A DNA stretch of 64,000 nucleotides. Origin: Aquatica leii. Its lineage: Eukaryota > Arthropoda > Insecta > Coleoptera > Lampyridae. Below, one piece after another: positions 23,761 to 35,559 of the stretch. The stretch is taken from assembly GCA_035610365.1 (NCBI GenBank), contig CM069433.1:134124545-134188544 (forward strand). The letters are read 5' to 3'. A model generated the notes under the pieces. That model was given only the letters and a program-made list of their open reading frames with translations, was not told the DNA's origin and searched no databases. Both the position numbers and the translations under genes were made by a program. Numbering within the stretch: position 1 is the stretch's first letter; each line of letters begins with the position of its first letter.

Positions 23761-24989
23761 GTTACTAGGACCTTTGGTTCGAGAGTTATCGTGGATACAT
23801 CGTTACACACAGACACCAAAAATTTTTTTGTCAAAAATACATTTTTCTGATTTAAGAGACCTTGAAACGTAAAATTATGCAAACAAAAACTATTTGAAAA
23901 AAAGTTGCAATCGTTATACTTTCCTTACAGGAAAGCAAAAACTCGTAACTAGTTACAGCTTTTTCTACGTACCAACTTTTACTGCAATACGTAAAAATAC
24001 CATGGTTACGTTAAGAACTACGAATAATACGATATGCTTTTCTGTACGTTTATGATCGTGCAAAATTTATGATGCGTACGTTACGTTTACAATTTATAAA
24101 GTATTGGTTATTGATAATCGATGTAATGTAAAAGGGATCAATCAAATAATTGTAGGAAATCAATAATCATTTACGAATTTCGAAGATTTCATATTATTGC
24201 ATCATCCAATTAGGTCACGTTATGACTACGCCCGAGGTAGCAAAATTGCAAGGGAAGCGGTAACCAGCCTTCAATGACACGTTTATAATAACTTGTAATT
24301 AGTAGTTTTAAGGTTTATTTTTTATTTAGTTTCAATATTTACCCTTTTACAGTATAAAAAATATTGTGGCATCCAAATTATAAATTTAAGAGTTCTCAAA
24401 TTGAAATCTGAAAGTTAATAGCTACGATAGAATACCTAGGACTTTAATATAATATTGTAAGTTTGTCTCATTGTTCTACATTTTATATTTTTGTGTTTTT
24501 CTTGTAAATAAATAAACGCATGTAAGCTAGCCTGGTGCATTATTTGAATTGATATGTTAAAATAAGTTACAAAATATCCCACGAGCCAACTTTTCAACGA
24601 TTAAACAAGCGTCTTTCTGATTTTAATACCTGAATAACTTGCAAGTAATTCGAAAGCATTTTTGTAAATTATTATATCACTTTGCAAAATACGACGTTCT
24701 TTTGTTGCTGATGTCGTATTAACTGTATACATGTTTTTCTACAAAAACTGTAGGTAAAGTTGGGGTTAAAGCAGCCGCTTTCATTTAAAATTTTTTACCG
24801 TGTTTATTTTCAATATATTTCTGAAAATAATACGTGGGTTTTAAGTGTGTACTGTTATTATTGACTGACAATTTGTAAGTTACAATTACTGCCAAGAAAT
24901 AAGATATATATATACAACATATTTTAGTCTAAACTGAAGTACGAAAGATTTTAAATAGGGGTTATGGAGCGAAAAATTGAAATTTGAAG
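23761..24989. other. Interval without recognisable gene
   Basis: GTTCGAGAGTTATCGTG followed by ACACACAGACAC (about 23780-23820) looks like the edge of a dispersed repeat. Nothing else is supported. Confidence 0.4.
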
Positions 24990-25440
24990 TTTTCGGTACT
25001 CGACGACGAGTATTTGTCGGGAGATTTGCAGCAAAAAAATGCCCCGACTTATAATACCGACCGTGAAACATGTGGTAGGTTTTAGTGCTGTATCGACGCA
25101 TACTGGAAGATAACGCAGTACCGTCCGGATTGCGATTAATTGGTCGTGGGTTTCAGTTTATGCACGATAATGATCGTAAGCACACCTCTTAAGTTGTGCA
25201 AGGAATATCTCCAATCCTAAGAAGTTCATCAAAACTTAAATGTTATGATGTAGCCATCTCAGTCCCCGTATATTAATCCCATAGAGCTCCTCTGGAATTA
25301 GTTTGACCGTAAAGTCTGCACATATTTCCGTACATCGAAAAACGAACTGAACGGTAGTTACGTAGTAGACGACACATAAGCACACGATTATAAAATCTAT
25401 GGAAATAGAAATGCTTTTATGTAGTAACATACATTCTTCC
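24990..25440 (+). pseudogene. Tc1-type transposase remnant
   Basis: Across three frames the plus strand reads VFVGRFAAKKCPDL and IPTVKH (about 25005-25075), VPSGLRLIGRGFQFMHDNDR (about 25112-25170, the second catalytic Asp in DND), then QSPYINPIELLWN (about 25259-25297, the NPIE Glu), and KNELNG beyond. This is the C-terminal half of a Tc1-like DDE transposase with roughly the expected spacing of about 34 residues between the last two catalytic positions. Stops and frameshifts make it inactive. The N-terminal paired-like DNA-binding domain is missing, and no terminal repeats were found. The minus-strand frames at 24886-25101 and 25236-25430 are antisense shadows. Confidence 0.8.
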
Positions 25441-28160
25441 CGTTCTTTAATAAAGTGATAAGATTACCCGACTGATAACATTTTCCGTGATTCCAATAAA
25501 CGGCGCGCACTGTATCATAAAAAACTACATTGAGCATTACTTTTGGTATTTGAAACAAGATTGGGAAAAAGATTCAATTTCTTCTTACTTAAACTTAACC
25601 ATAAGTTTCATTGCAAATAAAGGTAACATTTATCACGTTTGTGATACGATACCTAAAATTAATTACATTATGTTATAGACTTTCTAAAATTTAATTCTTT
25701 AATTATAAAAATAAAATTACTAATTCTTTTTGAAGGTTGTAAAACAAAATATATTCTGTTTACTGTAAAGCGGTTTTGGAAGAGTTGATTTTTTAAGTAT
25801 TAGTATGGATTATAAAAATCCACTGTTATTTTTTGAACGTTGAAATAGAAACCTTGACAAATAAGAAGTAATTCTAAAGAATACATTTATGGTTTAACTA
25901 AAGGTGTTGTTATACTAAAAAACAAGTTAATTCCTCACACCAAAAGTTAAAATTGTTTAACTTAATCTAAATGAATGAATAAATACTTTTTATACATAAA
26001 TAAAAATTTAAACATTAAATTTTGTTTAATACGTGCTATTTAAATTAAAATAATAATTTTAATCAAAACTGTCAAATTTTAAACTTCAATTCTGTTTCTT
26101 ATCAGTATAATTCTAAACTTTGAGTTTACTCTAATTTTTGCGTGTTTAATTAGGGTACCAGTGTTTTTTTAAACAAACATAGAATTGATTATAAATTTTG
26201 TGAGTAGTTTGAAATGCTACTACACTGAATACAAAAAAACGGATATCTATTTTAAAGTAGAATAAAAACCAATTAAATTGTAATAAAAAGTGGTAAAATC
26301 AATTTATTTCAACGTGCTTTTAATGATTATCTTTTCACGTCAAGGATTGGGAGAAAAAGAAACCAAGAATTGCAGTTTTTGTTAAAATGTAAAAACGAAA
26401 AGTTATTCTCTAATTTTTTTTTATTTAACCACTTTATATTAGAAAAATGTATATTTTCTTAAAAGAATTATTCAGTTATTACAACGAATTAAAACGTTTT
26501 TAAAGATAAAATGTAAATTAAAATCACTGACGTGTAACAAACTTCTATGGAAGTAAAGCTTGTATTTACTTTTACTTAGTTTTTTGGTTTCATTTATGAC
26601 GGTACGTTCACTTAGATAAAAGCACTTAATTTAAAATGCAGTTTTGTTTAATGTTTTCTAGTATAAATTACACAACTCCGACACGTATAAAGATTTTTAC
26701 ATTTAAACAATTTGCAATTTAAGTAAAAGAACTAACTTCGTTAAATTTATACACACTTCTTATGTTCATATTTATACAGTTTGAAGAAATATCATTAAAG
26801 AGTTATGCGCTTAGCTATTGTAATGCAAATTACCTTGTTTCGTTTAATAAAGTTTGAGCAAATTTAAATATTCTTACCTTCTTTGTTTAACCAAAATTTG
26901 TTTAGTTTAACAGTATTTATAAGTTCTTTATTCAGATTCTCTTGAGATTTTCAAATTTTATACAAATTCGAAATAAATTGAAGGAAATAAAAAGATTATA
27001 AGGCGGTGCTTTTAAAACTCAATGTTTATTTATACTTATAAAAGTATTTGTCGTTAATAAAGGCGTACAAATTTGTTTTTTAAAGTTTCAAGTTGATACG
27101 TATGTGAATCACAAATGTTTTTAATTTAGTTAGTTTAAAACATATAAAATATACTTTCCGCTTTTAATTTTAAACAGCAAACTAATCTATATAGTACGTA
27201 CGGCACTTGTGTTCCCAATAACGTATTTTCTTCATTAAGTTCGAATTTAATTTGTAGTTTGTATTCCCATCGAATCCCTTTCCAATTTGTTGCGATCACA
27301 GACGTTATTCTTAACCTGTTTAATAGGTAACATTGGAAAAATTACGCCCTCTACAAAATTAAAAGGGAAACGAGATTTCTAGCTGTAACGTTGTATAAAA
27401 AAAGTAGTCGTTGTTTTTATGATCGCAAATATCGACTAAATCGGTCTATAAAAATTTAAAGTGGGAGTTTTATGTAACGAGGGTTCGTACTGTCATTTAA
27501 CGGAAGATAAGAATTTTTAACACTGCTTATCCAGAAGCTTAAACAGTTTTTTTTTGGTTGTAGAAATCTAACAATAAAGTGTGTAAATTGATACGACGTA
27601 AAATCTATACAATGATATATAGGAATTTATTCTCATGTCGTGTATTTAATAATTATGTTTTATGAATATTGACGTTTTTATTAAAACACGTATTTGTTAT
27701 TCTATTTGGTATCAATTTAATAAATCTGGTAATTAAAGCGCAGGATAATTTTTGTCAAATGTTACGTTTTATTTTCATATATATTTAATATTTTCACAGC
27801 GTGCGTGAAAATTATACACAACAGGAAAACTTTGCAATAAAATTTTTTTATGGGTGTTATTACGTGTGTGTCGTACGTAAAATTTCTAATTCTATATAAT
27901 TGTATTATGTTATGTGTATAATATTTTGCAGGGAGTCTAGGTTCGTATTGCAAGTTAGTAACGTAGTAATAAAAAAACTGTTAATCTTTCACTAATTCTT
28001 TGTATTTATTTCCGATTAGTTTTTTATTTCATGTTTTCCGTTTTTTTTGGTTTGTTAGCGCCATAAATTTTATTTAAAGCTAACTTTGTTGAAATTGTTT
28101 TTTTAATGCAAATGAGTATTTGTTAAAACATATATAAATAGTTATAGTATAAGTAGGTAC
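25441..28160. other. AT-rich interval without recognisable gene
   Basis: Frames 25487-25678 (plus) and 27762-27953 (minus) have no motif. No RNA genes or terminal repeats were detected by eye in these 2.7 kb. Confidence 0.5.
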
Positions 28161-28570
28161 ATTTTGCAGATTTGCAAACCTGATTTCAATATTACCAACA
28201 AAAGATTTGAATTTATCAACAGCACCTACGACACCGTCTAATAATGTATCATTTAAGCGTAGGCACGAACTCTTAGTCCGGTCAAACTAGACATTAGCCC
28301 TTGCATAAATTCCCAAGAAGCTGAAAATTTACATGAACGGTGGAGACACCATTATAACAAAATTGTGAAAAGTCCTCATCGCTCTCATCATTTTGTAAAA
28401 TGTCAAAAGTTCACAAAAATGGCTTTTTTGTATTTTTTAGTCAAACGGTTAGTTTTATGATAAAAATAGCTAAGATCAAAATTTTAGATCATGCAATTAC
28501 CTGTAAAAATTATTCTTACACTCTTTTCCTAAGATTCGCCATTTCTGAGAAAAAGCGAATGTAAAATTTA
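28161..28570. other. Unassigned sequence at the truncated end of non-LTR copy 2
   Basis: It shows no frame continuing the reverse transcriptase, so similarity to the retrotransposon stops near 28570-28583. The segment 28256-28400 is richer in G+C than its surroundings and may be another repeat, but I cannot name it. Confidence 0.35.
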
Positions 28571-28582
28571 CTAAAGTTGTAT

Positions 28583-31077
28583 TCATATTATATGCACGTT
28601 TTCACGCCAACTATAAGGTAGTGTACTTGGTGCGTTTTTTAACGTGGTTTCCCTCGTAGTAGGTGTAGATTTTATGCTTCCGATACAAATTCTCAGACAT
28701 TTGTATTGTATATGATCGATTTTCAAGAGATGTGTCTTACTTTCTGATCCATAGAGGCAGCAACTGTAATCCAAAGTAGAACTAACATAACTTTTGTCAA
28801 ACATTAATGCAACTTTAGGGTCAGCGCCCCATTTTCTGTTGGTGAAGCATTTAAGAAGGTTCGTGTTCGACGTGTTTTGACCATAACAGTTTACCGTCAA
28901 GAAAAATCCAAGATATTTATATACTCTGACAAAGGGTATTACATATTCTGAAAGGTTTATATTTTCAGGCGTACGCAACCTATGTCTAGTAAATACCATA
29001 ATGTTTGATTTTTCAGGAGACATTGTTAGTCCATGGTTTAGCGTCCATTTATTAACCAGCTGCATAATGTCTACAAGAGCCTTTAAGGAATCATCGTAAG
29101 ACTTTTGTCTTGTATAAATACAAATCTCGTCGGCATACTGAATACACGTAATTGAGTTATCAAACGTACCGTACAATCTAGCTGAAAATATATTAAAAAG
29201 AATTGGACTTAATACAGAACCCTGTGGAATCCCTATATTGGATATTCGTGGACCATGTAGTTGATTGAGATGGTCTTTGATATAAATTGTTCGATTACTA
29301 AATAAGTTAATAATATTTTTAGACACTTTGCTTGAAATACCTAATTTACATTAGTATAAAGTATTGAAAGATCTACCGAGTCATATGCCCCTTTTAAATT
29401 TAAAAAAAGTTAAAGCTAAATGTCTGTAACTATGTGGGATACCGCGTCAAGTGTACCCATTCCTGTTGGAAATCTATACTGGGTGTTAGGTATTAATTGA
29501 TAATATTTAAGAGATCAGTCGAGTCGTTTTTTGATTAACCTTTCAAATGTTTTAACTATACATGACATTAACGAAATTGGTCTGTAAGAGGATTGCAGTT
29601 GCTTATTTTTATTCGGTTTAAGGATGAGTCGGATCACTACGTCTTTAAGATTTTTTATGTATTTTTCGTTAAGAAACCAATCGTTAAATATGTTTAACAA
29701 ATGTTTTTTTGCTACTTCGGGGAGTTGTTTAATAATTGTATAAGTTATCTGATCTTTTCCTGCTGCAGTAAATTTTGAAGTTTTTGTTGCTACGTCTAGT
29801 TCTTCTATGCTAAGGGTTCTTGAAATAATTTGGATTTATCTGTATTATTTAGAATTAATTGTAATGAGTTTAAGTCATTTTCTGCGTAAGATGGAGCAAT
29901 TTGTTCTAATATGTGGTCCATTAGACCAAAAGGTAAAAGGTGCTTTTTTGTTATTTTACTTTTGTTTGATAATTTGTTGATATATTTCCATATTTTGCTG
30001 ATAGAACTATTTTTAATTAGATTATTAACAAAACTTATCCAGGACCTTTTTTGTTTTTGTGCAAATAGTAGTTTACATTGTGCCCGGATGTTTTTGAGCT
30101 TAAGGCATGTCTCCAAATTTGATGTTAATTTATATTCTTGAATAATCTGTTTTCGTAGATTCACGAAGTTCTTACAGTCTTTATCCCACCATATAGGAAA
30201 TGGTGAATCTGTTTTAAAAGATTTTTTAATCTACATACTACTAGAAGCAGCTGTGTTTATAGTCTCAATTACTGTTTCAAAGTATTCTACGGACGAATGA
30301 TTTTCAAATGATAATTCATTCAATGAGGTTTCAATAAGTACTTTGAATGTATCCGAATCTGCAGTAGGTTCTTTCCATTTAGTTGACGGGAGAATTACGC
30401 ATGGAGTGAAGTTCATATCTAACTTTATGTTAGTAGGAAAATGAGCTGAGTTACAAGTATCTGACATAAGATTTCAAGAGGCGTAGCTTGCGAGATTAGT
30501 AGATATAAGTGAAAGATCTATCATTGAAGGCCGTTCGTTGGGTCTTGTCATTTTAGTGGGACGACCATCATTTAACACAATTAAATTAGTACTGTCTAGT
30601 CCGTCAACTAATATATTTCCTTGTGCGTTATTTAGTACAGAACCAAAACGGTAATGATGCGCGTTAAAATCACCGCCGACAAATACCTTACCACTAAACT
30701 GAGAAAATAAGTTTTCCCAGTCTCTAGATGTCACATTGATTTTTGGTGGTTTATAGATACACAAAACATAATTTTTGTTGTTCAAGATATACTGCACTTG
30801 CTTCTAAGCCTTGGTTATAATTTTTAACAATTGTGATTTCATTAAATAATAGATTGTCAGCTACTAGGATAGCAACTTCTCCGTAGCCATCGATTCTCTC
30901 TCCACGAATATTGTTAAATCCTTTAATTTTAAACGGTTCATTTTTACAAAGCCAAGTTTCATTAAGTAAAATCACATCAATTTTGTTAGTTTCAAGGAAG
31001 TTTAGTAAGTTTGGTTTATGTTTCAAAATGGATTAGCAATTCTATTGTAAAATATTTAGGGTATTTTTAGTCGCCAT
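28583..31077 (-). pseudogene. Non-LTR retrotransposon ORF2 (endonuclease and reverse transcriptase), copy 2
   Basis: Starts at ATG on 31077, overlapping or abutting the ORF1 end. The endonuclease is complete in outline: LLNETWLC (about 30945-30970), VGGDFNAHHYRFGS (about 30648-30690) and SMIDLSL (about 30512-30535). After a linker (30164-29805) the reverse transcriptase shows YRPISLMSCIVKTFERLI (about 29530-29585), GAYDSVDLSIL (about 29380), GIPQGSVLSPILFNIF (about 29192-29240), QYADEICIY (about 29115-29140), SPEKSNIMVFTRHRL (about 28980-29020) and YKYLGFFL (about 28898-28925). The catalytic YADD reads YADE. Stops or shifts lie near 30800, 30470, 30200, 29760 and 29330. The copy ends at 28583 without the RNase H and C-terminal block seen in copy 1, so its 3' end is truncated or replaced. 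Confidence 0.85.
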
Positions 31078-31079
31078 CG

Positions 31080-31614
31080 TTGTCTGAATCTAATAGATGT
31101 TTCAAAACTGTTTTAATTTCTTTTTGAGCTTGACTGTAAAACTCCGAAGTTTGTACGCGATAAACTCGTCCCGATGAGGATTTGGACTAACTGGTTGTGT
31201 CAAAGAGTTTTTATCAGAAGAAGGTTTAAATGGTAAGTTAGCTATGAAGGTAGGTGCTTGTTTAATGGTAGTAGGTGAAATAGCTTTACGTTTATTACTG
31301 GTGTTAGATTTATAGAAGGTTTATTAGCTAGGATTTCTGCTTCTTTAAATGATATATTCTCGGTAGATATAATTTTTTTTAATTTCTTTTTGTTGTTTAT
31401 GTACTGGACAGTCTCTCGAAAGTGAAGAATGGCTATAAGCTTTATACAGTGAATACAGAATTCGCTATTAATGCAATCTCCATCAATATTATGAGATTGC
31501 CACATTTTTTACATAACGTTGTTGTCGCTTTGCATTGTTTAAAAGTATTAAGCAAACCTTAAGAGATCTATTTTTACGTTATCTGGTACATAATTTCCTT
31601 CAAAAGTGACTACT
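31080..31614 (-). pseudogene. Non-LTR copy 2 ORF1, C-terminal part
   Basis: Continues the ORF1 interrupted by the DNA transposon. Directly at the junction it reads IVVTFEGNYVPDNVKIDLLRF, in the same frame as the N-terminal part once one copy of ATTA is removed. Zinc-knuckle cysteines follow (LCKKCG, then DGDCINSEFCIHC, about 31450-31500), then ISFKEAEILANKPS (about 31315-31355), the same C-terminal block found in copy 1. A frameshift separates the knuckles from the junction segment. Confidence 0.8.
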
Positions 31615-31806
31615 ATTAGAGCAAGATCACGTAAAGTGGACCCTCTATCTTGATCATAAAAATTAAGTCCATGTACTTTTAGCATAAGTAGTTGCCATGA
31701 AAAATCGATCCCCAAACGATTATTAAAAATTTTAATTCAAACAATAATTTTTTTACAATGAAAATTTTAGGTACTTTTAATTAAAACATAGATCTTAAAT
31801 CAACTT

Positions 31807-33727
31807 GTGAAGAAATTGATTGGTACTGATATTAATCATAACAATCCAAATGAAGTTCTTTTGAATAATTTTAAGTCTGCCTTCAACCAAACAAATGGTA
31901 GATCCGAAAAAATTCAAGTGTTGACTACCCTTCCGTTGGACTGGCCAATAAATATGATACGACGTGAATTCAAAGTTTCGAAGAGAATATTACAAGCTGC
32001 TAAAAATACTAGAAAAAGATCAGGATTTGCGTCACAGCCTGATACTAAAAAAGGGAGAAGCCTGGACAATTCAACACTCGATCGCGTAAAAAATTTTTAT
32101 TTGTCTGATGATGTTAGCCGTGTGATGCCTGGAATAAAAGATTATGTTACGGTTTTAAAAAATGGTAAAAAAATCCAGAAACAAAAAAGACTCTTACTAT
32201 TCAACATTAATAATTTATATAAAAAATTTAAAGAAGCTTTTCCGGATGAGAAAATTGGGCAGACCAAATTTCAAACTTTACGACCACGGGAATGCATTTC
32301 AGCTGGAAAAAGCGGAACACACAATGTATGTGTATGCAAAATTCACCAAAATGTAAAATTACAACTACACGGACTGAAGATTTAACTAAAAAAAAAGGAA
32401 TTGATTTCTCTGAAAGCTTAAATGACTTCATTCGAAGCTCTGTTTGCGTGCAACCTACATCATCATGTTTTTTTTTCGATGTGTAAGAAGTGTCCAGAAG
32501 TTGATTTCGTTATTGAAAAATTAAAATTATTGATTGATAGTCATGAGATTAAGGAAATATCTTTTAGCCAATGGAAAAGTACCGACAGGTAAGAAAAAAT
32601 ACTACATATAAACAAATTACTCATACAATTATTGATCTCAGTACACACTTTAAAAGGATAACTTCTTAATTAGATAATTGAAAAATTTCCATTTCTTTTT
32701 TAATTAATAAAAATAAACATTTATTACATTAACATGATTGGTACAAAATCACCGAATTGTATTTGATAAATTTGCCTAGTTATTATTCCATTTTTTACGC
32801 AGTTAATAATCTTAAACATTCGGTTTGAATTTTGCAAACCTGAAATCGTTGAAGCGACGTATACCAAAGAAGATTTTTTAAGAGAGCTTAAAAATAAATG
32901 GTCAGAACTATTGAAGCATGATTTCGTGGCAAAATCTCAAGTGTCTTATTTCTCTAAACAAAAAGAATCTGCCGAAGCTGGAGAGTTTATAGTATGTCTC
33001 GATTTTTCCGAAAATTATTTATTGTTTGTGCAAGACGCTATTCAATCGCATCATTGTTCTAATTGATCAGGCAACACTTCACCCGTACGTCGCGTATTTT
33101 AAAGAAAATGAAGAAATAAAGCATGAAAATTTTGTAGTGATTTCAGAGAAACTTAGTCACGACGCAAGTTCGGTACATCTCTTTAATGCAAAACTGATTG
33201 AATTTTTAAAAAATAAATTTGGCGCCAAAAATGTTAAATAATTTAAATACTTTTCCGAAGGAGCAGCTTCGCAATATAAAAATAAATATAACTTTGCCAA
33301 CTTAATAAATCACACAAATGATTTTGGAGTTAAAGTAGAGTGGAATTTTTTCGCTACATCTCATGGCAAAGGAGCGTGTGACGGCTTAGCAGGAAGTGTC
33401 AAAATACAGGTTTATCGTGCTAGCCTTCAACGTGGCCATAATAATCACATAACGACACTACGTTCCTTTTTCCAGTGGGCGGAAAATTCATTTAAAAAAG
33501 TTAATTTTGCATTCTGTGACCAGAAAGATCATGATTTACATGAAGAAAAGTACAAACAACGATTCGAACGGACAGTGATAATAAAAAATACTCGTCAATT
33601 CCATTATTACAAACCGTTGGACGATGTCTCACTGATATGTAAGCTTGTGTCGGAAGATGCAAAAGTTTTTACAAATAGAGTTTTAAAAAAAAATAAAATA
33701 AAGGTAACGAGGGTTCACAAATTTTAA
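31807..33727 (+). pseudogene. DDE-type transposase of the 2.79-kb transposon
   Basis: A 192-codon first block (31807-32385) starts just inside the left inverted repeat and contains a basic region and GTHNVCVCKIHQNVKL (about 32318-32365). Shifted frames continue with KCPEVDFVIEKLKLLID (about 32482-32537) and ISFSQW (about 32557-32575). A donor-like AG|GTAAGA at 32588-32589 and TTTTTTACGCAG at 32791-32802 suggest an intron. Then come SKAQ-like linker sequence, CLDFSENYLLFVQDA (about 32997-33042, likely first catalytic Asp), and a shifted frame from 33026 to 33727 with YFSEGAASQYKN (about 33247-33283), SHGKGACDGLAG (about 33360-33396) and a basic C-terminus. I know these motifs from uncharacterised arthropod and cnidarian transposon proteins. 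A stop at about 33239 and several shifts inactivate this copy. Confidence 0.75.
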
Positions 33728-33879
33728 TATATTTAATTACTATTTCGTTTTTCATGTTTTTGTTTAATAACAGAGAATTAGTTTATGTGTTTCAGTTATA
33801 ATATTGATAATAATAATAATAAAATTTGCTCGAAGATTACATTCATGATTGTTATTTATAATAATTATAATTAACCGAA

Positions 33880-33955
33880 GCTGCAATGTAGTCTGACGCT
33901 CGGCCGCTCGGTGTTCTGACAGCGCTTGACGACCGGCGCGCTGTGACAAATAAAT
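33880..33955. other. CG-rich patch inside the 2.79-kb transposon
   Basis: About 75 bp with many CpG and GCGC words (CTCGGCCGCTCGG, ACCGGCGCGCTG) in an otherwise AT-rich element. It contains no B-box and no coding motif. It could be a small nested insertion or part of the element's promoter region. Confidence 0.5.
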
Positions 33956-34409
33956 TTATATTGTTTAAACTATTAGCGAGCAGTGAAATTTTTTTCCGAA
34001 ATCTTAAACTTGAATAACTTAAAAAATAAATATCGCATTTGACTGATAAAAAAAACTTCATATTTTTACCGAGAAATCAATGAAATTTTCATTTCTTTAC
34101 TTAAAAGTTAATTAACAATATGATAATAAAGAAATTACTTTTAGTTGTTAATATTTTATTAATATATTAATATTTGATGATAAATCCTGAAAATTTCATA
34201 AATTTATGTTTAACGGTTGATTTAAAATCTATTTTTTAATTGAAAGTACCTAAAATTTTCATTGTAAAAAAAATTATTGTTTGAAATAAAATTTTTAAAA
34301 ATCGTTTGGTGGATCAATTTTTCATGGCGACTACTTATGAAAAAAGTACATGGACTTAATTTTTATGATCAAGTGGAAAATAGAGGGTCCACTTGACGTG
34401 ATCTTGCTC

Positions 34410-34905
34410 ATTATTTGCTTAGGAACTAAGATTGTTTTATTTGCGTTTATTATTTTACGTTTCATTCTTTTAACTTTGATAGTTTTTCTATCACTAATTA
34501 AATGCTTTAGTATGTATTCTTCTTTTAAGAAAGTACTATCTACTTGTCTAATTATGCTTTTTTTATGATTAAAGTATTTGGGAATATATGCTAATTTATT
34601 ATCTTTTATTACGTCATGATTAATAAAAGAGTTTGCACAATTATACGTTTTAAAGATGATTTTAACTTTAGCACGGCCGACGGGTTTGATATCAAGTATG
34701 TCATTCTTAAAGAATGAATTGTTAAACAGGCAATGACCTACGCGGACAGGTGATAATCGAGTAATGCTATTATCAGAACGTTCAACAATAACATAAAATA
34801 GGCCGTTATCCGCAATTTAATATGTATTATTTAGATCATAATTAATAATTACTCTATTTGACTTATTACATGCAGGCGGCAATTCGCCGCCTGAGTTGTC
34901 TTGCA
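34410..34905 (-). pseudogene. Non-LTR copy 2 ORF1, N-terminal part
   Basis: Begins at ATG on 34905 with a GGELPP motif, then runs open except for one stop (NNTY then TAA, about 34820) through RVGHCLFNN, AKVKIIFKTYNCANSFINH and a basic segment to VPKQI at the transposon insertion. The middle matches ORF1 of copy 1, showing that the two retrotransposons belong to one lineage. The 5' untranslated region probably extends to about 35130. Confidence 0.8.
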
Positions 34906-35559
34906 TTATATTTAATCAACTTCTACAAATTTAAACAAATTTATACTAAATCCAATAAATACCTGTTTACATAATCGCACAGAACATCAACGATCGACAC
35001 TTCGCGTTTAACGTTGAAATTCGAATGCTTGGGAATTTAGGCAAGGGTACACTTTTTTTCAGGCTTTCAGGCAACTTATAACCAAAGTGAAATCCTTGCA
35101 TCGTAATAACGTAAATGTACCAAACTTCGACTACTGAAACCTATTTTTGTGTTTAAATACAAATTTATAGGGACTAAGCCAAGTTTCTACTAGATAAAAA
35201 AAATTCTTATTATCATGAATTTCTAATGAATATTTCATTAGCAGTAAATTTTTTATTAATATACTTTTGTGTAAAATCAGCATTTTACAAGAAGCTTTCA
35301 AAAAATTAAAAATGTTCTTAATTTCGTCCAAAAATTAGGTTTGTCTTTAACATCGACCTGTTGTGTTCTAAATTTCGACCTTTGCTGAAATTAACAGATT
35401 TTTGTTTCCTGCAGGTGAACTAATAATATGCTTATGAATAAAAAGTAATAGCTGAAAAATATTTATTTGAAAAACAAACGACAAAATTAAAATTCAGAAA
35501 AGAAACAATCAAAAACAAAATTGTTAAGCCACCCTAGAAATAGTCAAGTATATCTTCTT

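Larger units (their letters stand above)
31619..34409 (+). mobile_element. 2.79-kb DNA transposon with ~190-bp inverted repeats, inserted in ORF1 (Sola-like candidate)
   Basis: Left end GAGCAAGATCACGTAAAGTG (31619) is matched in reverse complement at the right end (to 34409). Similarity continues inward for about 190 bp, to GTTGATTTAAGATC on the left (near 31805) and GTTGATTTAAAATC on the right (near 34215). ATTA flanks both sides (31615-31618 and 34410-34413). Removing the element and one ATTA restores the ORF1 reading frame of the host retrotransposon across the join, which fixes both boundaries. A 4-bp duplication is known for the Sola superfamily; I cannot confirm membership without a search. 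Confidence 0.9.
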
